Shown piece after piece: positions 20,046 to 31,109 of a stretch of 64,000 nt of DNA (positions within the stretch are counted from its first letter, which is position 1; each line of letters starts with the position of its first letter). A model generated the notes under the pieces. That model ran no database searches. It saw nothing but the letters and a program-made list of their open reading frames with translations, and was not told the origin of the DNA. A program made the position numbers and the translations under genes. The stretch comes from Thermococcus sp. Its GTDB lineage: Archaea > Methanobacteriota_B > Thermococci > Thermococcales > Thermococcaceae. Location: NCBI GenBank assembly GCA_027075325.1, contig JALTBN010000043.1, positions 1,634 through 65,633 on the forward strand. The letters run 5' to 3'.

Positions 20046-21207
20046 ACCTGCTAATCCTCTCCTCTATCTCTTTAATCCCCTTCTCTTTTTCTGCGCGGAA
20101 CTTTCCAACGCATCTCCTCTGAGCCAGGTAGAGAAGCCCGAGAGTGAGGGGCAGGACGGATAGAACCGACGTGTCCGGTCTAAAGAGATAACCAACAACG
20201 AAGGCAAGGAGAACGTTGAGAACAAAAATGCCCTCCACTCTGAGAGTTTTTATTATCCAGTCGCCCAGGAAGGAGACCACGAAAACCGCAATCACCATCA
20301 TCCAGATCCATGCATCTTCTCCAACTAACCTTTGAGGATACATTGTCAAAATCCACGGGAACCACCCTAAGCCAGAGCAGAAGGTCAGCTTCAGCCGTTT
20401 CAGCTCGCGGAGTGGCTTTTTGTGGGCGACCATTTCCACAGAGTACGAGTGCACGCCCGATAGGTAAAAGAGCAGCATCGCCAGAATAGCGCCTATTCCC
20501 CAGCCAACGGCCATATCTCCCTTAAAGTGTTCTCCAGAGCCGAGGAAGTGGAAGAGAAGGCCCGAGATGATGTCGTAGCTCATTATGATAAAGAAACCCG
20601 TGATTGAAACTGCGGAGGCTATGACAAACAACTTTAGCTCAATCCCCCTCCTTCCGAGGACGTATAAAGCCACCCCAATGCCTCCGATAAACACAAGAAT
20701 AAGCAGTGCCATCAGAAAAACGTTTTCCAGGTACTTCCTGATTATGGCCCCAAGTCTTGGCCTCCCGTTGACGAAAATTCTCACAGCTATGTTCTCGCTA
20801 CTGCCGTTTTCGTGGAGCACCGTGAAGGTGAAGACGTTTTCCTTTCCCAAAAACATCCACTCCAAGTCTCCCATGAATGGGCCCTCATACTCGTAGGTTA
20901 TTCTGGAGAGCGCATCCGGGAGGGGTAGCTTTAGCGCCGCGGGAGACGTGAACCAAAATGGTTTACCAGGCCATGCAAATCTTGATTCGTCGTTCTGTTC
21001 CACATAGATAGTAACCTCATCTGGTTTGAGCTTGACCCCATTAACTGAGCTGACGTAGGCTGCAACTCTTTCCCTTTGGCTGGAGTTTATGGTGCAGACC
21101 AGGTATCCATTATCTACGTTCGTCCTCTGCGGGCAGTCTATCGTTGCACCGCTGGCGATAGGAGCCAATAAAAGGAGCATGAAAAAGATGAGCAAGAGCT
21201 TCTTCAT
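20035..21207 (-). CDS. Secreted/membrane protein of unknown function (family A, member 1)
   Basis: Signal peptide MKKLLLIFFMLLLLAPIASG-ATIDC..., extracytoplasmic domain with KENVFTFTVLHENGSSENIAVRIFVNGRPRL, multiple TMs. Confidence 0.75.
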   Translation of the reverse strand: MKKLLLIFFMLLLLAPIASGATIDCPQRTNVDNGYLVCTINSSQRERVAAYVSSVNGVKLKPDEVTIYVEQNDESRFAWPGKPFWFTSPAALKLPLPDALSRITYEYEGPFMGDLEWMFLGKENVFTFTVLHENGSSENIAVRIFVNGRPRLGAIIRKYLENVFLMALLILVFIGGIGVALYVLGRRGIELKLFVIASAVSITGFFIIMSYDIISGLLFHFLGSGEHFKGDMAVGWGIGAILAMLLFYLSGVHSYSVEMVAHKKPLRELKRLKLTFCSGLGWFPWILTMYPQRLVGEDAWIWMMVIAVFVVSFLGDWIIKTLRVEGIFVLNVLLAFVVGYLFRPDTSVLSVLPLTLGLLYLAQRRCVGKFRAEKEKGIKEIEERISRFNP

Positions 21208-22427
21208 TCACTCTCCTCCAGCTTTCTCTGCTTTATCACCCTGTCGAACCTTTCTAAAAGTTCTTTAACCTCAGGACTTCTCTGGAACACGGATAACTCC
21301 TCAATACTCGGAGCGCTCTCGATTTTAGAAACAACAAGGTAGGGATGCAGAAAGGCCATTGCCAGAAAAATCGCGCCGAAGACAACGTCGGGGTTGAGGA
21401 AAAGGACTAAGACAGATGCCGCGACCAGCGACACCGGAAGGGCGAGTTTTCTCATCAACTCGTTGATCCTCGGCTCCTTGTTAATGAGGAAGAGGAAGAA
21501 AAAGAACAGCACTCCAAAGGGCATCAGCTTGAAATTCAGCGGCCAGCCTCCAAGCGGCACGATGGCCAGAGGCACCCATTCCATCCCCGTTAGAGGAGCC
21601 TCTCTGATGATGTAGGGATGTCCGCTTCTCTCGGCGTTCCTCACGAACAGAAGCCACTCAAGCGTTAAAAAGACGAGAACCACTGTCAGGATGTAGAGAC
21701 TTATGTCGTTCACGATGCGCAGTGGCGTGGCCAGAAAATAAAACAGCCAGGGGATCACGAACAGCTCACCTCCGCGGAAAAGAAAGGCCCCTGTCACTGC
21801 GAACCCGGCCCTGGATGGCTGAGGGGGCCTTGGTCTACCATCTCGGGGAGTTTCCAGCGATCTTCTCTCGGTTTCTAATCTCACAGGTTTTGAGACGAAC
21901 CAGAATATGAGAAAAACACCGGTTAGGATTATCAGTGCGAAGAAAACTTCAGGCAAAATCCCGTTCTCCCAGGGATATGGAACCCTGCCAGAGATGTAAA
22001 CCGTTACGTCCTGCTCTTCGGTCTTTCCGTTTCCATTGAGTATTTCAAACGTCAGAACGTTTTCCTTGTTATAAAGGACCCAGTAATGGTTCGATCCGAG
22101 CCGGATCTTCCCGGCAAACTCCCTCATTGTGCTTTTGAGGTCCACTGTGAAGTTGAAAGGAACTATTAAGTAGGCTCCTCCCGGATTGGTCGTTATGGTT
22201 TGGTTCCATCCGATGAGATGTCCGGTTGCCTCGATGTTGGAAGAAGCTACAGCGACACCATTTAAGGACTCTAAGTAGAGTCTAACACTCTCGTTCCCCG
22301 TTCCAACGAGAGTACACTTCAACTTGAGACCAGGAGCGGACACATGATTATCGCAAGTGATCGTCGCCCCAGCAACGGCCGGGGCAATCAGGAGCATTAT
22401 CAGGATTACCGCAATTGCCGTCCTCAT
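21204..22427 (-). CDS. Secreted/membrane protein of unknown function (family A, member 2)
   Basis: Signal peptide ...APAVAG-ATITC..., KENVLTFEILNGNGKTEEQDVTVYISGRVPY, TMs; overlaps the next gene by ATGA. Confidence 0.75.
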   Translation of the reverse strand: MRTAIAVILIMLLIAPAVAGATITCDNHVSAPGLKLKCTLVGTGNESVRLYLESLNGVAVASSNIEATGHLIGWNQTITTNPGGAYLIVPFNFTVDLKSTMREFAGKIRLGSNHYWVLYNKENVLTFEILNGNGKTEEQDVTVYISGRVPYPWENGILPEVFFALIILTGVFLIFWFVSKPVRLETERRSLETPRDGRPRPPQPSRAGFAVTGAFLFRGGELFVIPWLFYFLATPLRIVNDISLYILTVVLVFLTLEWLLFVRNAERSGHPYIIREAPLTGMEWVPLAIVPLGGWPLNFKLMPFGVLFFFFLFLINKEPRINELMRKLALPVSLVAASVLVLFLNPDVVFGAIFLAMAFLHPYLVVSKIESAPSIEELSVFQRSPEVKELLERFDRVIKQRKLEESE

Positions 22428-22487
22428 TTAAACTCCCAGACAGTCGCAACATAAAACTTTTTAAAGTTATCTCCAACATACAGCACC

Positions 22488-23666
22488 ATGAAAAAAACAG
22501 CGACCGCCGGAATCGTTCTCCTACTGCTCCTGTTCAGTTTGAGGAGTGTTAGTGCGAGCGATATGGGAAGGCACGACAATATTACCGTTGCATGTTCCCA
22601 GGTAAAGCTCGTGGGCACCTGGGATGAGTTCACGGGATTTTACACTAAGATTGGGGGCAACTGCAGTGCCTTTCTCGTGAACCCTTTCAACGTGAGCGCA
22701 AGGTACAATCATACCGAGTGGTTTGATCTGGACGGTTACCCCCGGGACTACTCCCACGTTGACGTAGGTTATCCACTGTTTGACTTCCCAAGGGTATGGG
22801 TTAAGCCCGGGGAGATCCTTAGAGGAAACGTCTCAATTCAAGGCTGGATTTTTGGGATTGAAGGCCTGTTTGAAGTGCTTCGTGCCGGCAACATTAGGCT
22901 AACCGGTGTGGGAAGCTTAGCTATGATAACCAAGGAAGAAAATAGTGCCACCCCCGTCTTTGTAGATTTCAGGCTTGGGCTAAACCCCAAGGTTGCAGTG
23001 GACTGGAAAACCGTCGTTCCAGTAACCTCTGTGCTCCTCTTTCCCTTTGTGTGGTTCGTTGCTGGAATTTTATTCTCACTTCTAAACAGGAAGAGGGAGG
23101 ACAGAGCCTGGGGATGGGGGCTTTTCACATCGTACAGCATGATGTGGGCCGTTCTCGGCAAGATAATAACCGCTCCGAGTCCAAGAACCCAGCTCATTGC
23201 CGCCGCTTCCCTAGAGTCGCTTATCCTGGCACTGTGGGTTTCCATAGCAAACAGGACGACACCCGAAAAATCAGGGAATATAACAAGGTTCATGGGGAAC
23301 GCCGTCCTGCTCTTCCTTGGGCTGTCGATTTTGATGGCGTTCGTTGGGGGTTATCTCGAAGGAAGCTCGGATGTAACGGGAGGGGTACTCTTTCTGGTTG
23401 CTATCTTCGTGATGTTGTCATATTATGCTACTGATAAAGCGATTAGGGAAGAGGAAGTAAAGGGGAAGATCCCAAGAATATACACCCCTCCTCTGGGTAT
23501 TGCGCTGTTCTTTTTCGCCTACCCTGTGGCAGTCGTTTTCTGGTTGATTGGATGGAGCACCGGTCTGGAAGTGCTTCTGGCTATTACAGTACTGTTCTTT
23601 ACAATCGGCCTGTGGCTCGTGAGAAAAGCGGAAAACGGTGAGGGAATGAAGCCTCAAAGCGTGTAA
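22488..23666 (+). CDS. Secreted/membrane protein of unknown function, divergent from the family A pair
   Basis: Signal peptide [24 protein letters not shown], extracytoplasmic region with paired Cys, six or more TM segments. Confidence 0.72.
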   Translation: MKKTATAGIVLLLLLFSLRSVSASDMGRHDNITVACSQVKLVGTWDEFTGFYTKIGGNCSAFLVNPFNVSARYNHTEWFDLDGYPRDYSHVDVGYPLFDFPRVWVKPGEILRGNVSIQGWIFGIEGLFEVLRAGNIRLTGVGSLAMITKEENSATPVFVDFRLGLNPKVAVDWKTVVPVTSVLLFPFVWFVAGILFSLLNRKREDRAWGWGLFTSYSMMWAVLGKIITAPSPRTQLIAAASLESLILALWVSIANRTTPEKSGNITRFMGNAVLLFLGLSILMAFVGGYLEGSSDVTGGVLFLVAIFVMLSYYATDKAIREEEVKGKIPRIYTPPLGIALFFFAYPVAVVFWLIGWSTGLEVLLAITVLFFTIGLWLVRKAENGEGMKPQSV

Positions 23667-24115
23667 TCTAAAACCTTCCCCGCTTCCTCGATGTGCTCGG
23701 GATAGACGTTCTTGATCTCCGGATGGAGAGCCTTGATGACCCTTCCGACGAGCACGAAGAGGGTTCCAGTTATTGTTGGAAGCTCGTTGACTACCTCCTC
23801 CTCAAGCGGAATGTCGCCGGGTATCTTCTTGAGGACGTACTTCCTGATGGGCTCCATCCCAACCTTCTCGTCCTCTATGACCGCCCTGAAGAGGTTCATG
23901 CTGTTCTTGAAGCCCTTGGTTATGGGTATGTGCCTGAGCTTTATTGTTTCGGAGCGCTCGGCCTTGGCGTTCTCGTAGGCGACCTCAAAGAGGTCTGCGA
24001 GCTTCTTCTCGACTATCTCCATCATCTCCTCGGCGCGCGGCTTGATGACCGCGAGTTCGCACGTCCTCTCAAGGATCTTCCGGAGCTGTGGGTAGGGTAT
24101 CACCATCTCCGCCAT
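23654..24115 (-). CDS. DUF1931-type double histone-fold protein
   Basis: [69 protein letters not shown]...[53 protein letters not shown] before ATG 24115. Confidence 0.8.
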   Translation of the reverse strand: MAEMVIPYPQLRKILERTCELAVIKPRAEEMMEIVEKKLADLFEVAYENAKAERSETIKLRHIPITKGFKNSMNLFRAVIEDEKVGMEPIRKYVLKKIPGDIPLEEEVVNELPTITGTLFVLVGRVIKALHPEIKNVYPEHIEEAGKVLDYTL

Positions 24116-24225
24116 GTTATCACCTCCCTGTCTCGTTTTCCCATGCCAATTTAGTAACTTTAGGTATTTAAAATTTTCGGCGCAACACTTAAGTTTCACG
24201 GCGCGCAGATTCACCGGGTGAGGGT

Positions 24226-26124
24226 ATGAGATTGATCAGAGTCACCGCACTCATTGCTCTCATGGGGATAATCATAGGGGCATCCTGGGCTCATGGCCTA
24301 ATCGTATCCGAGTATGGAGTCCATTTATACGGCACCGAGAAGTCCGACTCCTTCTCCGCGGTTGCAGCGGCCCCAAACGGGGATGTGATCCTCGGGGGCC
24401 AGAGTTCGTACCTAGGAGTTCCCCTTCCCTGGCTGGTGAGAGTTGACAGGTACTGCAACATCATCTGGTCCAAGGTCTACAAGTTCAACGGGACCGTAAC
24501 CAGAGGAAAGATAAGAGCCCTCGTGGTGGATAAGGAAGGCAGCATAATCGCAGGGGGAACGATCGAAGATGCACATGGTCAGGAGCTCATAGTGATGAAG
24601 CTCGACGGGAATGGTACCGTACAGTGGTCGTACGGGTACAGAGTGGGTGAGATGGGTATACTCGGGAGTATAGGGGAAGACGACAACGGGAACGTTCTGG
24701 TAACCGGTTTCAGCCCGAGTACAGGTGGGATAATCCTCCTCAGGCTGAACCCATACGGCAACGTTATCTGGTCAAAGAAGCTGAGCTGCGGGCCCACGGG
24801 GATTTTCCACGCAGCAAAAGTCAGCCCCAACGGAGAAATCCTTCTCGCATACGTGAACGGGAGCGACCTGGTCCTAACGAGGCTGAAGAGCAGCGGCTCG
24901 GTTTCATGGGCAAGGGTGTACCGGGGTGCTCTGTTCGGGGACGTGAGCGGGATTGAGGGCAGCAAAGGCGGACTCATCGTAACGGGTTCTACTATTGACG
25001 GGGACGTTTGGGTGATGGAAACCGACCTCAATGGAAACCTGAAGTGGGCCAGGATTTACTCGACGCCCAACAACGATGAATCCATTGGTGTGGTCGAATC
25101 AAGCAAAGGCATCTTCATCGTCGCATCATCGTACAACTCCACAAGAGCAGGAACGTGGGTCTTTGAAACTGATGCCCGCGGTGAAGTCTCCCGGAGCGCC
25201 ATTTACGGCTGGGGAACTCCCTCCAGCGTCACCGGTGATTACGGGAAGCTTCTAATCGCGGGAACCACCACAGAATTCCACAGTTTCAGGGAGAGCGACG
25301 GCATGCTCATGAGCCTCCCCCTGAACGGAGCTATCATAGATGGAGGAAAACCAAACGAACCGGCAGTTTTTAACCCGGTGAATAAAATCAAAGTCGATAG
25401 CACTGCTCTCTCCACAGAATTCACACCCGTAAACACCACCAGCCTGAACCCCCTGCCAGAGAAAGTCTGCCTGACAGTTCCGGTTGTCCTCAGAATTTAT
25501 CCTCCACTCTCAAAGGGCTCTCCAGGAAGGGTGTACGTCGACGGGAGCTACGCAAGTCCAGCATTTAACGAAACACACCTCTCTCTGTGCCCAGGGAAGC
25601 ACGAACTCGTGGTAAAGAGGAGCGGCTACTTTGACTACGTAAGCACCCTAAACGTGGTGGCTGGCTGGGAAAACGTGCTCATGATACAGCTCTCCAAAAA
25701 GCCGGAGGAGAATGGGGAGCTCCTCATAGACTCGACCCCTGAGGGTGCAGCCGTATACATAAACGGGACATTGATGGGCCTCACACCCCTCAACATCACC
25801 CTCACCAGAGGGAAGTACTCGATCAGGATAACAAAGGAAGGCTACATGGGATACTCAACCGAAGTGTATCTCCCCAGAAACGGAAGCATCGAAATCAACG
25901 CCCGGCTCCAGCAAATCGAAGCAAAAACGAACTCGACCACAACAACTGCGAGCACAACGGAGTCAGTCTCCCACACAACAAAATCCAGCACGTCTGCACC
26001 CGCAACAACTGAAACGGGGAGCCCATCGACGAGCACATCCCGGAAGGGAGGTGGTGGAATCTGCGGACCAGCACTCATCGCGGCCTTAGCACTGCTCCCC
26101 CTGCTGTGGAGGCACCGGCCGTAG
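24226..26124 (+). CDS. Secreted PQQ/beta-propeller-like protein with PEGA domains and CGP-CTERM sorting signal
   Basis: Signal peptide; repeated propeller blades ([13 protein letters not shown]..., [11 protein letters not shown]...); PEGA-type repeats ([46 protein letters not shown]); Thr/Ser linker; C-terminus [25 protein letters not shown]. Confidence 0.88.
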   Translation: MRLIRVTALIALMGIIIGASWAHGLIVSEYGVHLYGTEKSDSFSAVAAAPNGDVILGGQSSYLGVPLPWLVRVDRYCNIIWSKVYKFNGTVTRGKIRALVVDKEGSIIAGGTIEDAHGQELIVMKLDGNGTVQWSYGYRVGEMGILGSIGEDDNGNVLVTGFSPSTGGIILLRLNPYGNVIWSKKLSCGPTGIFHAAKVSPNGEILLAYVNGSDLVLTRLKSSGSVSWARVYRGALFGDVSGIEGSKGGLIVTGSTIDGDVWVMETDLNGNLKWARIYSTPNNDESIGVVESSKGIFIVASSYNSTRAGTWVFETDARGEVSRSAIYGWGTPSSVTGDYGKLLIAGTTTEFHSFRESDGMLMSLPLNGAIIDGGKPNEPAVFNPVNKIKVDSTALSTEFTPVNTTSLNPLPEKVCLTVPVVLRIYPPLSKGSPGRVYVDGSYASPAFNETHLSLCPGKHELVVKRSGYFDYVSTLNVVAGWENVLMIQLSKKPEENGELLIDSTPEGAAVYINGTLMGLTPLNITLTRGKYSIRITKEGYMGYSTEVYLPRNGSIEINARLQQIEAKTNSTTTTASTTESVSHTTKSSTSAPATTETGSPSTSTSRKGGGGICGPALIAALALLPLLWRHRP

Positions 26125-26185
26125 AAACTCTTTTAACGGAGGGAGTTTAGGTATCCCAGACGTAAAAGGGCGCAAGGTGATTGGG

Positions 26186-27994
26186 TTGTGTGGAATAATC
26201 GGATACATTGGGGACAGAAAAGCGTGCGACGTTATAGTAAAGGGCCTTAAACGGCTCGAATACAGGGGTTACGATTCTGCCGGAATCGTCACGGGAGATG
26301 GGAAGAAGCTGGAAATCAGAAAGGGCGCTGGAAGGATGGATGAACTCACCAGGAAGCTCGGTTTCCTTGAGATGAAGGGGAACAGGGGTGTCGGCCACAC
26401 CCGCTGGGCCACCCACGGCGTTCCAAACGACATCAACGCCCACCCACAGACTGACTGCACGGGGAAAATTGTTCTCGTCCACAACGGCATCATAGAAAAC
26501 TTCGCCGGGCTTAAGGAGGAGCTCATCAAAAGGGGCCACACCTTCAAAAGTGACACTGACACGGAGGTTATAGCCCACCTCATCGAGGAGGAGCTCAAAT
26601 CTTCCAAGAACTTTGAGGAGGCCCTGAGAAAAGCCCTCAAAAAGCTTAAGGGGTCCTTCGCCCTGGCAATAATTTACGCGGACGAGCCGGACAGGCTGTA
26701 CGTCGTCAGAAACGAGAGCCCGCTGGTCCTTGGAATTGGCAACGGGGAGATGTTCGCCGCAAGCGACGTGCCGGCGTTTCTGGAATATACCAGCAGGGCT
26801 GTCTTTCTGGACGATGGAGAGTATGCAATCCTGACCAGGGACTCTTACGTTGTAAAAAGACTTGATACTGGCGAAGCCCTCGAAAAACCCGTCCATGAGA
26901 TAGGATGGACCCTGGAGATGGCAGAGAAAGCAGGCTATCCCCACTTCATGCTCAAGGAGATTTACGAACAGCCGAGGGCCATCAGGGACGCCATTCACGG
27001 TAACAGGGAGATCATACGAACAGTTGCGGAGGAGATAGCGGACTACGATAGGATAATCTTTGTCGCGATGGGAACCTCGTACCACGCGGCCCTCGCCGGG
27101 AAGTACCTTCTCCAGCGTCTGGCAAGGAAGGTCCCAATAGTTGAGGAGGCGAGCGAGTTCAGGTACGAGTTCAAGGATTTGATTGACGACAGAACCCTCA
27201 TAATAGCAATCACCCAGAGCGGGGAAACCGCCGACACACTGGCGGCCATGAAGCTGGCGAAGAGCAGGGGCGCCAAAGTTCTCGCCATCGTCAACGTTGT
27301 TGGCAGCATGGCAACGAGGATAGCAGACCTGACACTCTACACCCACGCAGGCCCTGAAATCGGTGTCGCCGCAACGAAGACGTACACGACCCAGCTCACA
27401 GTCCTCACGATGCTCGCAATAGAACTTGCAAAGGTCCTAAAAACGGCTGACGATGGTTACCTGAAAAAACTCGAAGACCAGCTCTCAAAGGTCCCTGAGA
27501 CAGTGGAGCGGGCTTTGAAACACGATGAGTCCCTGGGAGAGCTCGCCGAGGCCCTAAAGGACAGGAAAGACTTCTTCTACATCGGAAGGGGGATAGGAGT
27601 TCCAACGGCCCTTGAAGGGGCCCTCAAGCTTAAGGAGATAAGCTACATCCATGCGGAGGGCCTCAGCGCGGGGGAGCTCAAGCACGGCCCGCTGGCCCTT
27701 CTGGAAGAAGGCGTCCCCGTTGTGGCAATAAACCCAACCGGAAGGGTCTTCGATAAGATGGTGAGCAACATTGAGGAGGCCAGGGCAAGGGGTGCGATGA
27801 TAGTTTCCCTCTCTGACAGGGGGGAGATGCGGGAGGTGTCTGACGTCCTAATCGAGATGCCGGAGGTTGACGAACTCCTCAGCCCTGTAGTTTACGTTGT
27901 CCCGCTCCAGCTCCTCGCGTATCATATGGCCGTGTTGAGGGGCAACGACCCCGACAAGCCGAGGAACCTGGCTAAATCCGTTACCGTTGAATGA
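26186..27994 (+). CDS. glmS: Glutamine--fructose-6-phosphate aminotransferase (isomerizing), probable TTG start
   Basis: [33 protein letters not shown]; two SIS domains; C-terminal [12 protein letters not shown]. The N-terminal nucleophile Cys follows TTG 26186, with GGTGA at 26176-26180. Confidence 0.95.
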   Translation: MCGIIGYIGDRKACDVIVKGLKRLEYRGYDSAGIVTGDGKKLEIRKGAGRMDELTRKLGFLEMKGNRGVGHTRWATHGVPNDINAHPQTDCTGKIVLVHNGIIENFAGLKEELIKRGHTFKSDTDTEVIAHLIEEELKSSKNFEEALRKALKKLKGSFALAIIYADEPDRLYVVRNESPLVLGIGNGEMFAASDVPAFLEYTSRAVFLDDGEYAILTRDSYVVKRLDTGEALEKPVHEIGWTLEMAEKAGYPHFMLKEIYEQPRAIRDAIHGNREIIRTVAEEIADYDRIIFVAMGTSYHAALAGKYLLQRLARKVPIVEEASEFRYEFKDLIDDRTLIIAITQSGETADTLAAMKLAKSRGAKVLAIVNVVGSMATRIADLTLYTHAGPEIGVAATKTYTTQLTVLTMLAIELAKVLKTADDGYLKKLEDQLSKVPETVERALKHDESLGELAEALKDRKDFFYIGRGIGVPTALEGALKLKEISYIHAEGLSAGELKHGPLALLEEGVPVVAINPTGRVFDKMVSNIEEARARGAMIVSLSDRGEMREVSDVLIEMPEVDELLSPVVYVVPLQLLAYHMAVLRGNDPDKPRNLAKSVTVE

Positions 27995-28008
27995 AGGGGG
28001 TATGGATT

Positions 28009-31000
28009 ATGGTCAAGACGGATGTCAAGAAAAAGCGAAAAAAGGAAAAGTTTGAGAAGAAAAAGACCCACCAGGAGTCAGAGAGCATAAAGAAGCTTGC
28101 AGGGTGGTATCCAAAGCTGAAGACCTACGGGCTGGCACTCATAGTCCTTATTGCAGCCTACTATGGCTACCTGATGAGAGCCAAGAGCGCTAGGCTCAAA
28201 TACTTCATCGATCCTGATACGTTCTTCCACTACGAGATGTTCAGGCAGGCCGTCCACCACGGCGTCCCAAGCTATTTCCAGTTTGCGGACCCGCCTACAG
28301 GAATTAAAGTCGGAGGAAACGCTGGAATCTACGTAATCCCGGCCAAAGTTTACAACCTGATATTCAGCCACCTCGGCTATTCAGAGCTCCACTTCTTCAA
28401 GATATGGACACCCCTGGTCGCCGCCATAACCATCATCGGAATCTACCTCCTGGGAAGGAAGCTTCACTCGGAGTGGACCGGCTTTTGGGCCGCGCTGTTC
28501 CTGGCGTTCTCCTACGCCAACTACACGAAGACATATTCCGGAAACGCAAGGGGTGAGGCACCGTTCCTGATGTTCTTCGTCTTCGCCATACTCTCAATGG
28601 CTTACTACCTCGATACCAAGGTGGACTATAGAAACCTCTTCAAGGAAAAGAACGGGCTCCTGAAGGTCACATGGGGCATCCTTTTCGTCGCCTTCAGCTG
28701 GCTCTTCATGATAAGCTGGGGTGGAAGCCAGTTCGGTATCGGTGTCCTCCTGCTCTTCATGGCCCTGCACTCGATAGTTCTCTTCACCTTCGGAAAGATA
28801 AAAGAGCTCAGGCGCTTTACGATTGAGTTTTACTCCGCGATGCTGCTCGTCCTCCTGGGAGGCCTCTACCTGGCGAACGTTCCCCTCATAAGCTACAAAA
28901 ACTTCCTGGTGTTCTCCCTTGAAGTCTACGCGGCAATCCTTGTTCTCAATCTGGTGATGCTCTTCGGCGGCAGGATGGGCCTCAACTACTCGGACAAGAC
29001 CCACAGGCTCGGCACAGTTACGGGCATCGGCATTTTGGGCTTCCTGGGCGCGTACCTTTACTACGGCCCGGATCTGAAGAAGTTCATGGGAGGGGCATAC
29101 CAGTCCAACCCGCTCTACCAGACCGTTGCCGAGCTCGCCAAGACCCACTGGGCGGACGTTAAGAACGCCTTCAGCATCCACTACGTCCGCGGTGTTGGAC
29201 AGGACGGAAGCCTCTACATCCTATCCCTCATCGGGTTCAGCATACTGCTCCTCAGGATGTTCTGGAAGTATTACAAGGGAGACGCGACCGGCTATAAGGA
29301 GATGTTCCTGGCTGTGTACTACGGCGCCGCTACGTACCTCCTCTGGAGCGCGGTCAGGTTCAGCTTCCAGGCATCAGGTGCTGTTATACTCCTGGCGGGT
29401 CTCTTCCTTGGGGAACTCATCGTTATCATTGAGAGAATGAAGGACAGCGCCGGAACGAAGGCCCTCTACGCACTGGTGATAATCCTCCTCTTCCTGCCGC
29501 TACCGTTCATAGGCGCCAGGGACGTCAGCACACTCGCAAACGCCCAGGCCAAGAGCGAGGCCGTCCCCTCCAGCTGGCAGAACACCCTCCTGTGGATGAG
29601 GAACAGCACGAACCCGCTCGACAGCGCTACCAGCTGGTGGGACTACGGCTACTGGATTGAGTCGAGCCTGCTCAGCCACCGCAGGAGCTCCACCGACGGC
29701 GGACACGCTTACGACAGGAGGTATATACTTGCAAAGTTCTTCTCGCACAGCGGGAACGCTGGAGAGGTAGATTTTGAAGCTTGGGAGCTCAACTATCTCC
29801 TCGCCTGGCAGAGCGATATATTCAAGTTCAACGCCATAAGCTACCTCGGCGGAGCCATCACGTACGGCGAATACCACGGAACTTCCATGTTCATGCTCGT
29901 TGGCTCTCAGTACGGCTCAAGGATAGGATTCGACAACAAAACGAAGACGTACTACGTTCAGGTCATGTACTCGGCCACTCAGGCAAGGAACTACATCCCG
30001 GAGATGGTGGTTAACCTGCAGAACAACGGCGTCTTAAACCAGAGGAACCACAACCTGCCCGGTGCCCAGCTCATACCCTACGTTCTCTACGTCTACCCTG
30101 GAGGGTGGGGGATAATGGCGTACGATAAGATAGCCTTCAGCAACTTCGTGCAGCTTGCCTTCGGGGTCACCAACCCGGAGGACATAACGGACTCCCTCAA
30201 GCTCCGGGCCAACTTCAGGCTCGTTAAATCGACCGGAGACCTCAACACATACAAGTTTACTCCCTTCGGAGTTTACAGGATGGACGTACTGGTCAACGGG
30301 ACGGCCTCAAACGACACCTGGATCCCGATATACACATCCTTCATGGGCAAGGGCAGACTCGAACTCCGGGAGGGGAACACCACCGTTCCGCTGCTCGGCA
30401 ACCACACCTTCAAGCTCTACGTATCGGCCTTCGGAAGGGACGTTAAGAACGCCACGCTGCTGTTCGAGGCCTACAGGAACGGAACCCTCGTGAGTAAGGA
30501 AATCCTCGCCAGGAACCTCTACATAAACCACCTGAACGAGACCCCTATCACAGTCAGCATCGACGTTCCAAACGCCACCAGCTATAGAATGGTGCTCATC
30601 CAGGAGGGACCCGTTGGAGTTCTCGACGGCCCGGTTAAGGTCAACGGAAGGGAGGTCAACCCGAGCTTCCCGATTGCACCTGGGAAGAGCGGGGACCTGA
30701 GCCTAACAGCTGCCTTCAGGAAGGATTACAACAACGTCAACCTCACCCTCCGCGAGAGCATCGTCTATTACGTTACACCCAACGGGAGGGACATCTACAG
30801 CGACAAGTTCTACCTCGAACCCCATCAGGACATCATAGGGTACATCCCCGTTAAGAGCCTGAGCGTCAAGGCCGGCGACAATGAGATAACGGCCCACGTC
30901 AGCGTCCCAGCGGATGCATTCACCAAGTTCATCGACGAGCTCAAACAGAAGTACGGCAACAACGTGGTGATATACAGAACGAGGGTTGAGCCCATCTTCC

Positions 31001-31038
31001 TGACCCAGAAGGAGTACGTGATCTGGGAGGGAAGCTGA
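28009..31038 (+). CDS. aglB: Oligosaccharyltransferase AglB/STT3 (protein N-glycosylation)
   Basis: Multiple TM N-terminus with DPDTFFHYEMFRQAVHHG; WWDYG motif (SATSWWDYGYWIES); large C-terminal globular domain. Confidence 0.95.
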   Translation: MVKTDVKKKRKKEKFEKKKTHQESESIKKLAGWYPKLKTYGLALIVLIAAYYGYLMRAKSARLKYFIDPDTFFHYEMFRQAVHHGVPSYFQFADPPTGIKVGGNAGIYVIPAKVYNLIFSHLGYSELHFFKIWTPLVAAITIIGIYLLGRKLHSEWTGFWAALFLAFSYANYTKTYSGNARGEAPFLMFFVFAILSMAYYLDTKVDYRNLFKEKNGLLKVTWGILFVAFSWLFMISWGGSQFGIGVLLLFMALHSIVLFTFGKIKELRRFTIEFYSAMLLVLLGGLYLANVPLISYKNFLVFSLEVYAAILVLNLVMLFGGRMGLNYSDKTHRLGTVTGIGILGFLGAYLYYGPDLKKFMGGAYQSNPLYQTVAELAKTHWADVKNAFSIHYVRGVGQDGSLYILSLIGFSILLLRMFWKYYKGDATGYKEMFLAVYYGAATYLLWSAVRFSFQASGAVILLAGLFLGELIVIIERMKDSAGTKALYALVIILLFLPLPFIGARDVSTLANAQAKSEAVPSSWQNTLLWMRNSTNPLDSATSWWDYGYWIESSLLSHRRSSTDGGHAYDRRYILAKFFSHSGNAGEVDFEAWELNYLLAWQSDIFKFNAISYLGGAITYGEYHGTSMFMLVGSQYGSRIGFDNKTKTYYVQVMYSATQARNYIPEMVVNLQNNGVLNQRNHNLPGAQLIPYVLYVYPGGWGIMAYDKIAFSNFVQLAFGVTNPEDITDSLKLRANFRLVKSTGDLNTYKFTPFGVYRMDVLVNGTASNDTWIPIYTSFMGKGRLELREGNTTVPLLGNHTFKLYVSAFGRDVKNATLLFEAYRNGTLVSKEILARNLYINHLNETPITVSIDVPNATSYRMVLIQEGPVGVLDGPVKVNGREVNPSFPIAPGKSGDLSLTAAFRKDYNNVNLTLRESIVYYVTPNGRDIYSDKFYLEPHQDIIGYIPVKSLSVKAGDNEITAHVSVPADAFTKFIDELKQKYGNNVVIYRTRVEPIFLTQKEYVIWEGS

Positions 31039-31109
31039 GAGCTTCCTACCTATTTTTAACATCTTTTTAGGCCAAATATACCTGACCCAATTTCGGCGGT
31101 TTTGAAATC

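Noticed and set aside
24105-24125. Other TATCAC/GTGATA half-sites (for example at 24119 and 50847) as TGM regulator sites
   Set aside because: These are reverse complements of GGTGATA ribosome-binding sites and lack the partner half-site at 5-bp spacing.
25920-26040. Thr/Ser-rich low-complexity stretch as a DNA repeat array
   Set aside because: Codons are varied; it is the usual stalk before a CGP-CTERM anchor rather than a DNA-level repeat.
26147-27346. 399-aa minus-strand ORF antisense to glmS
   Set aside because: Shadow ORF produced by GC-rich codon usage on the opposite strand; glmS is unambiguous and the antisense translation shows no recognisable domain.
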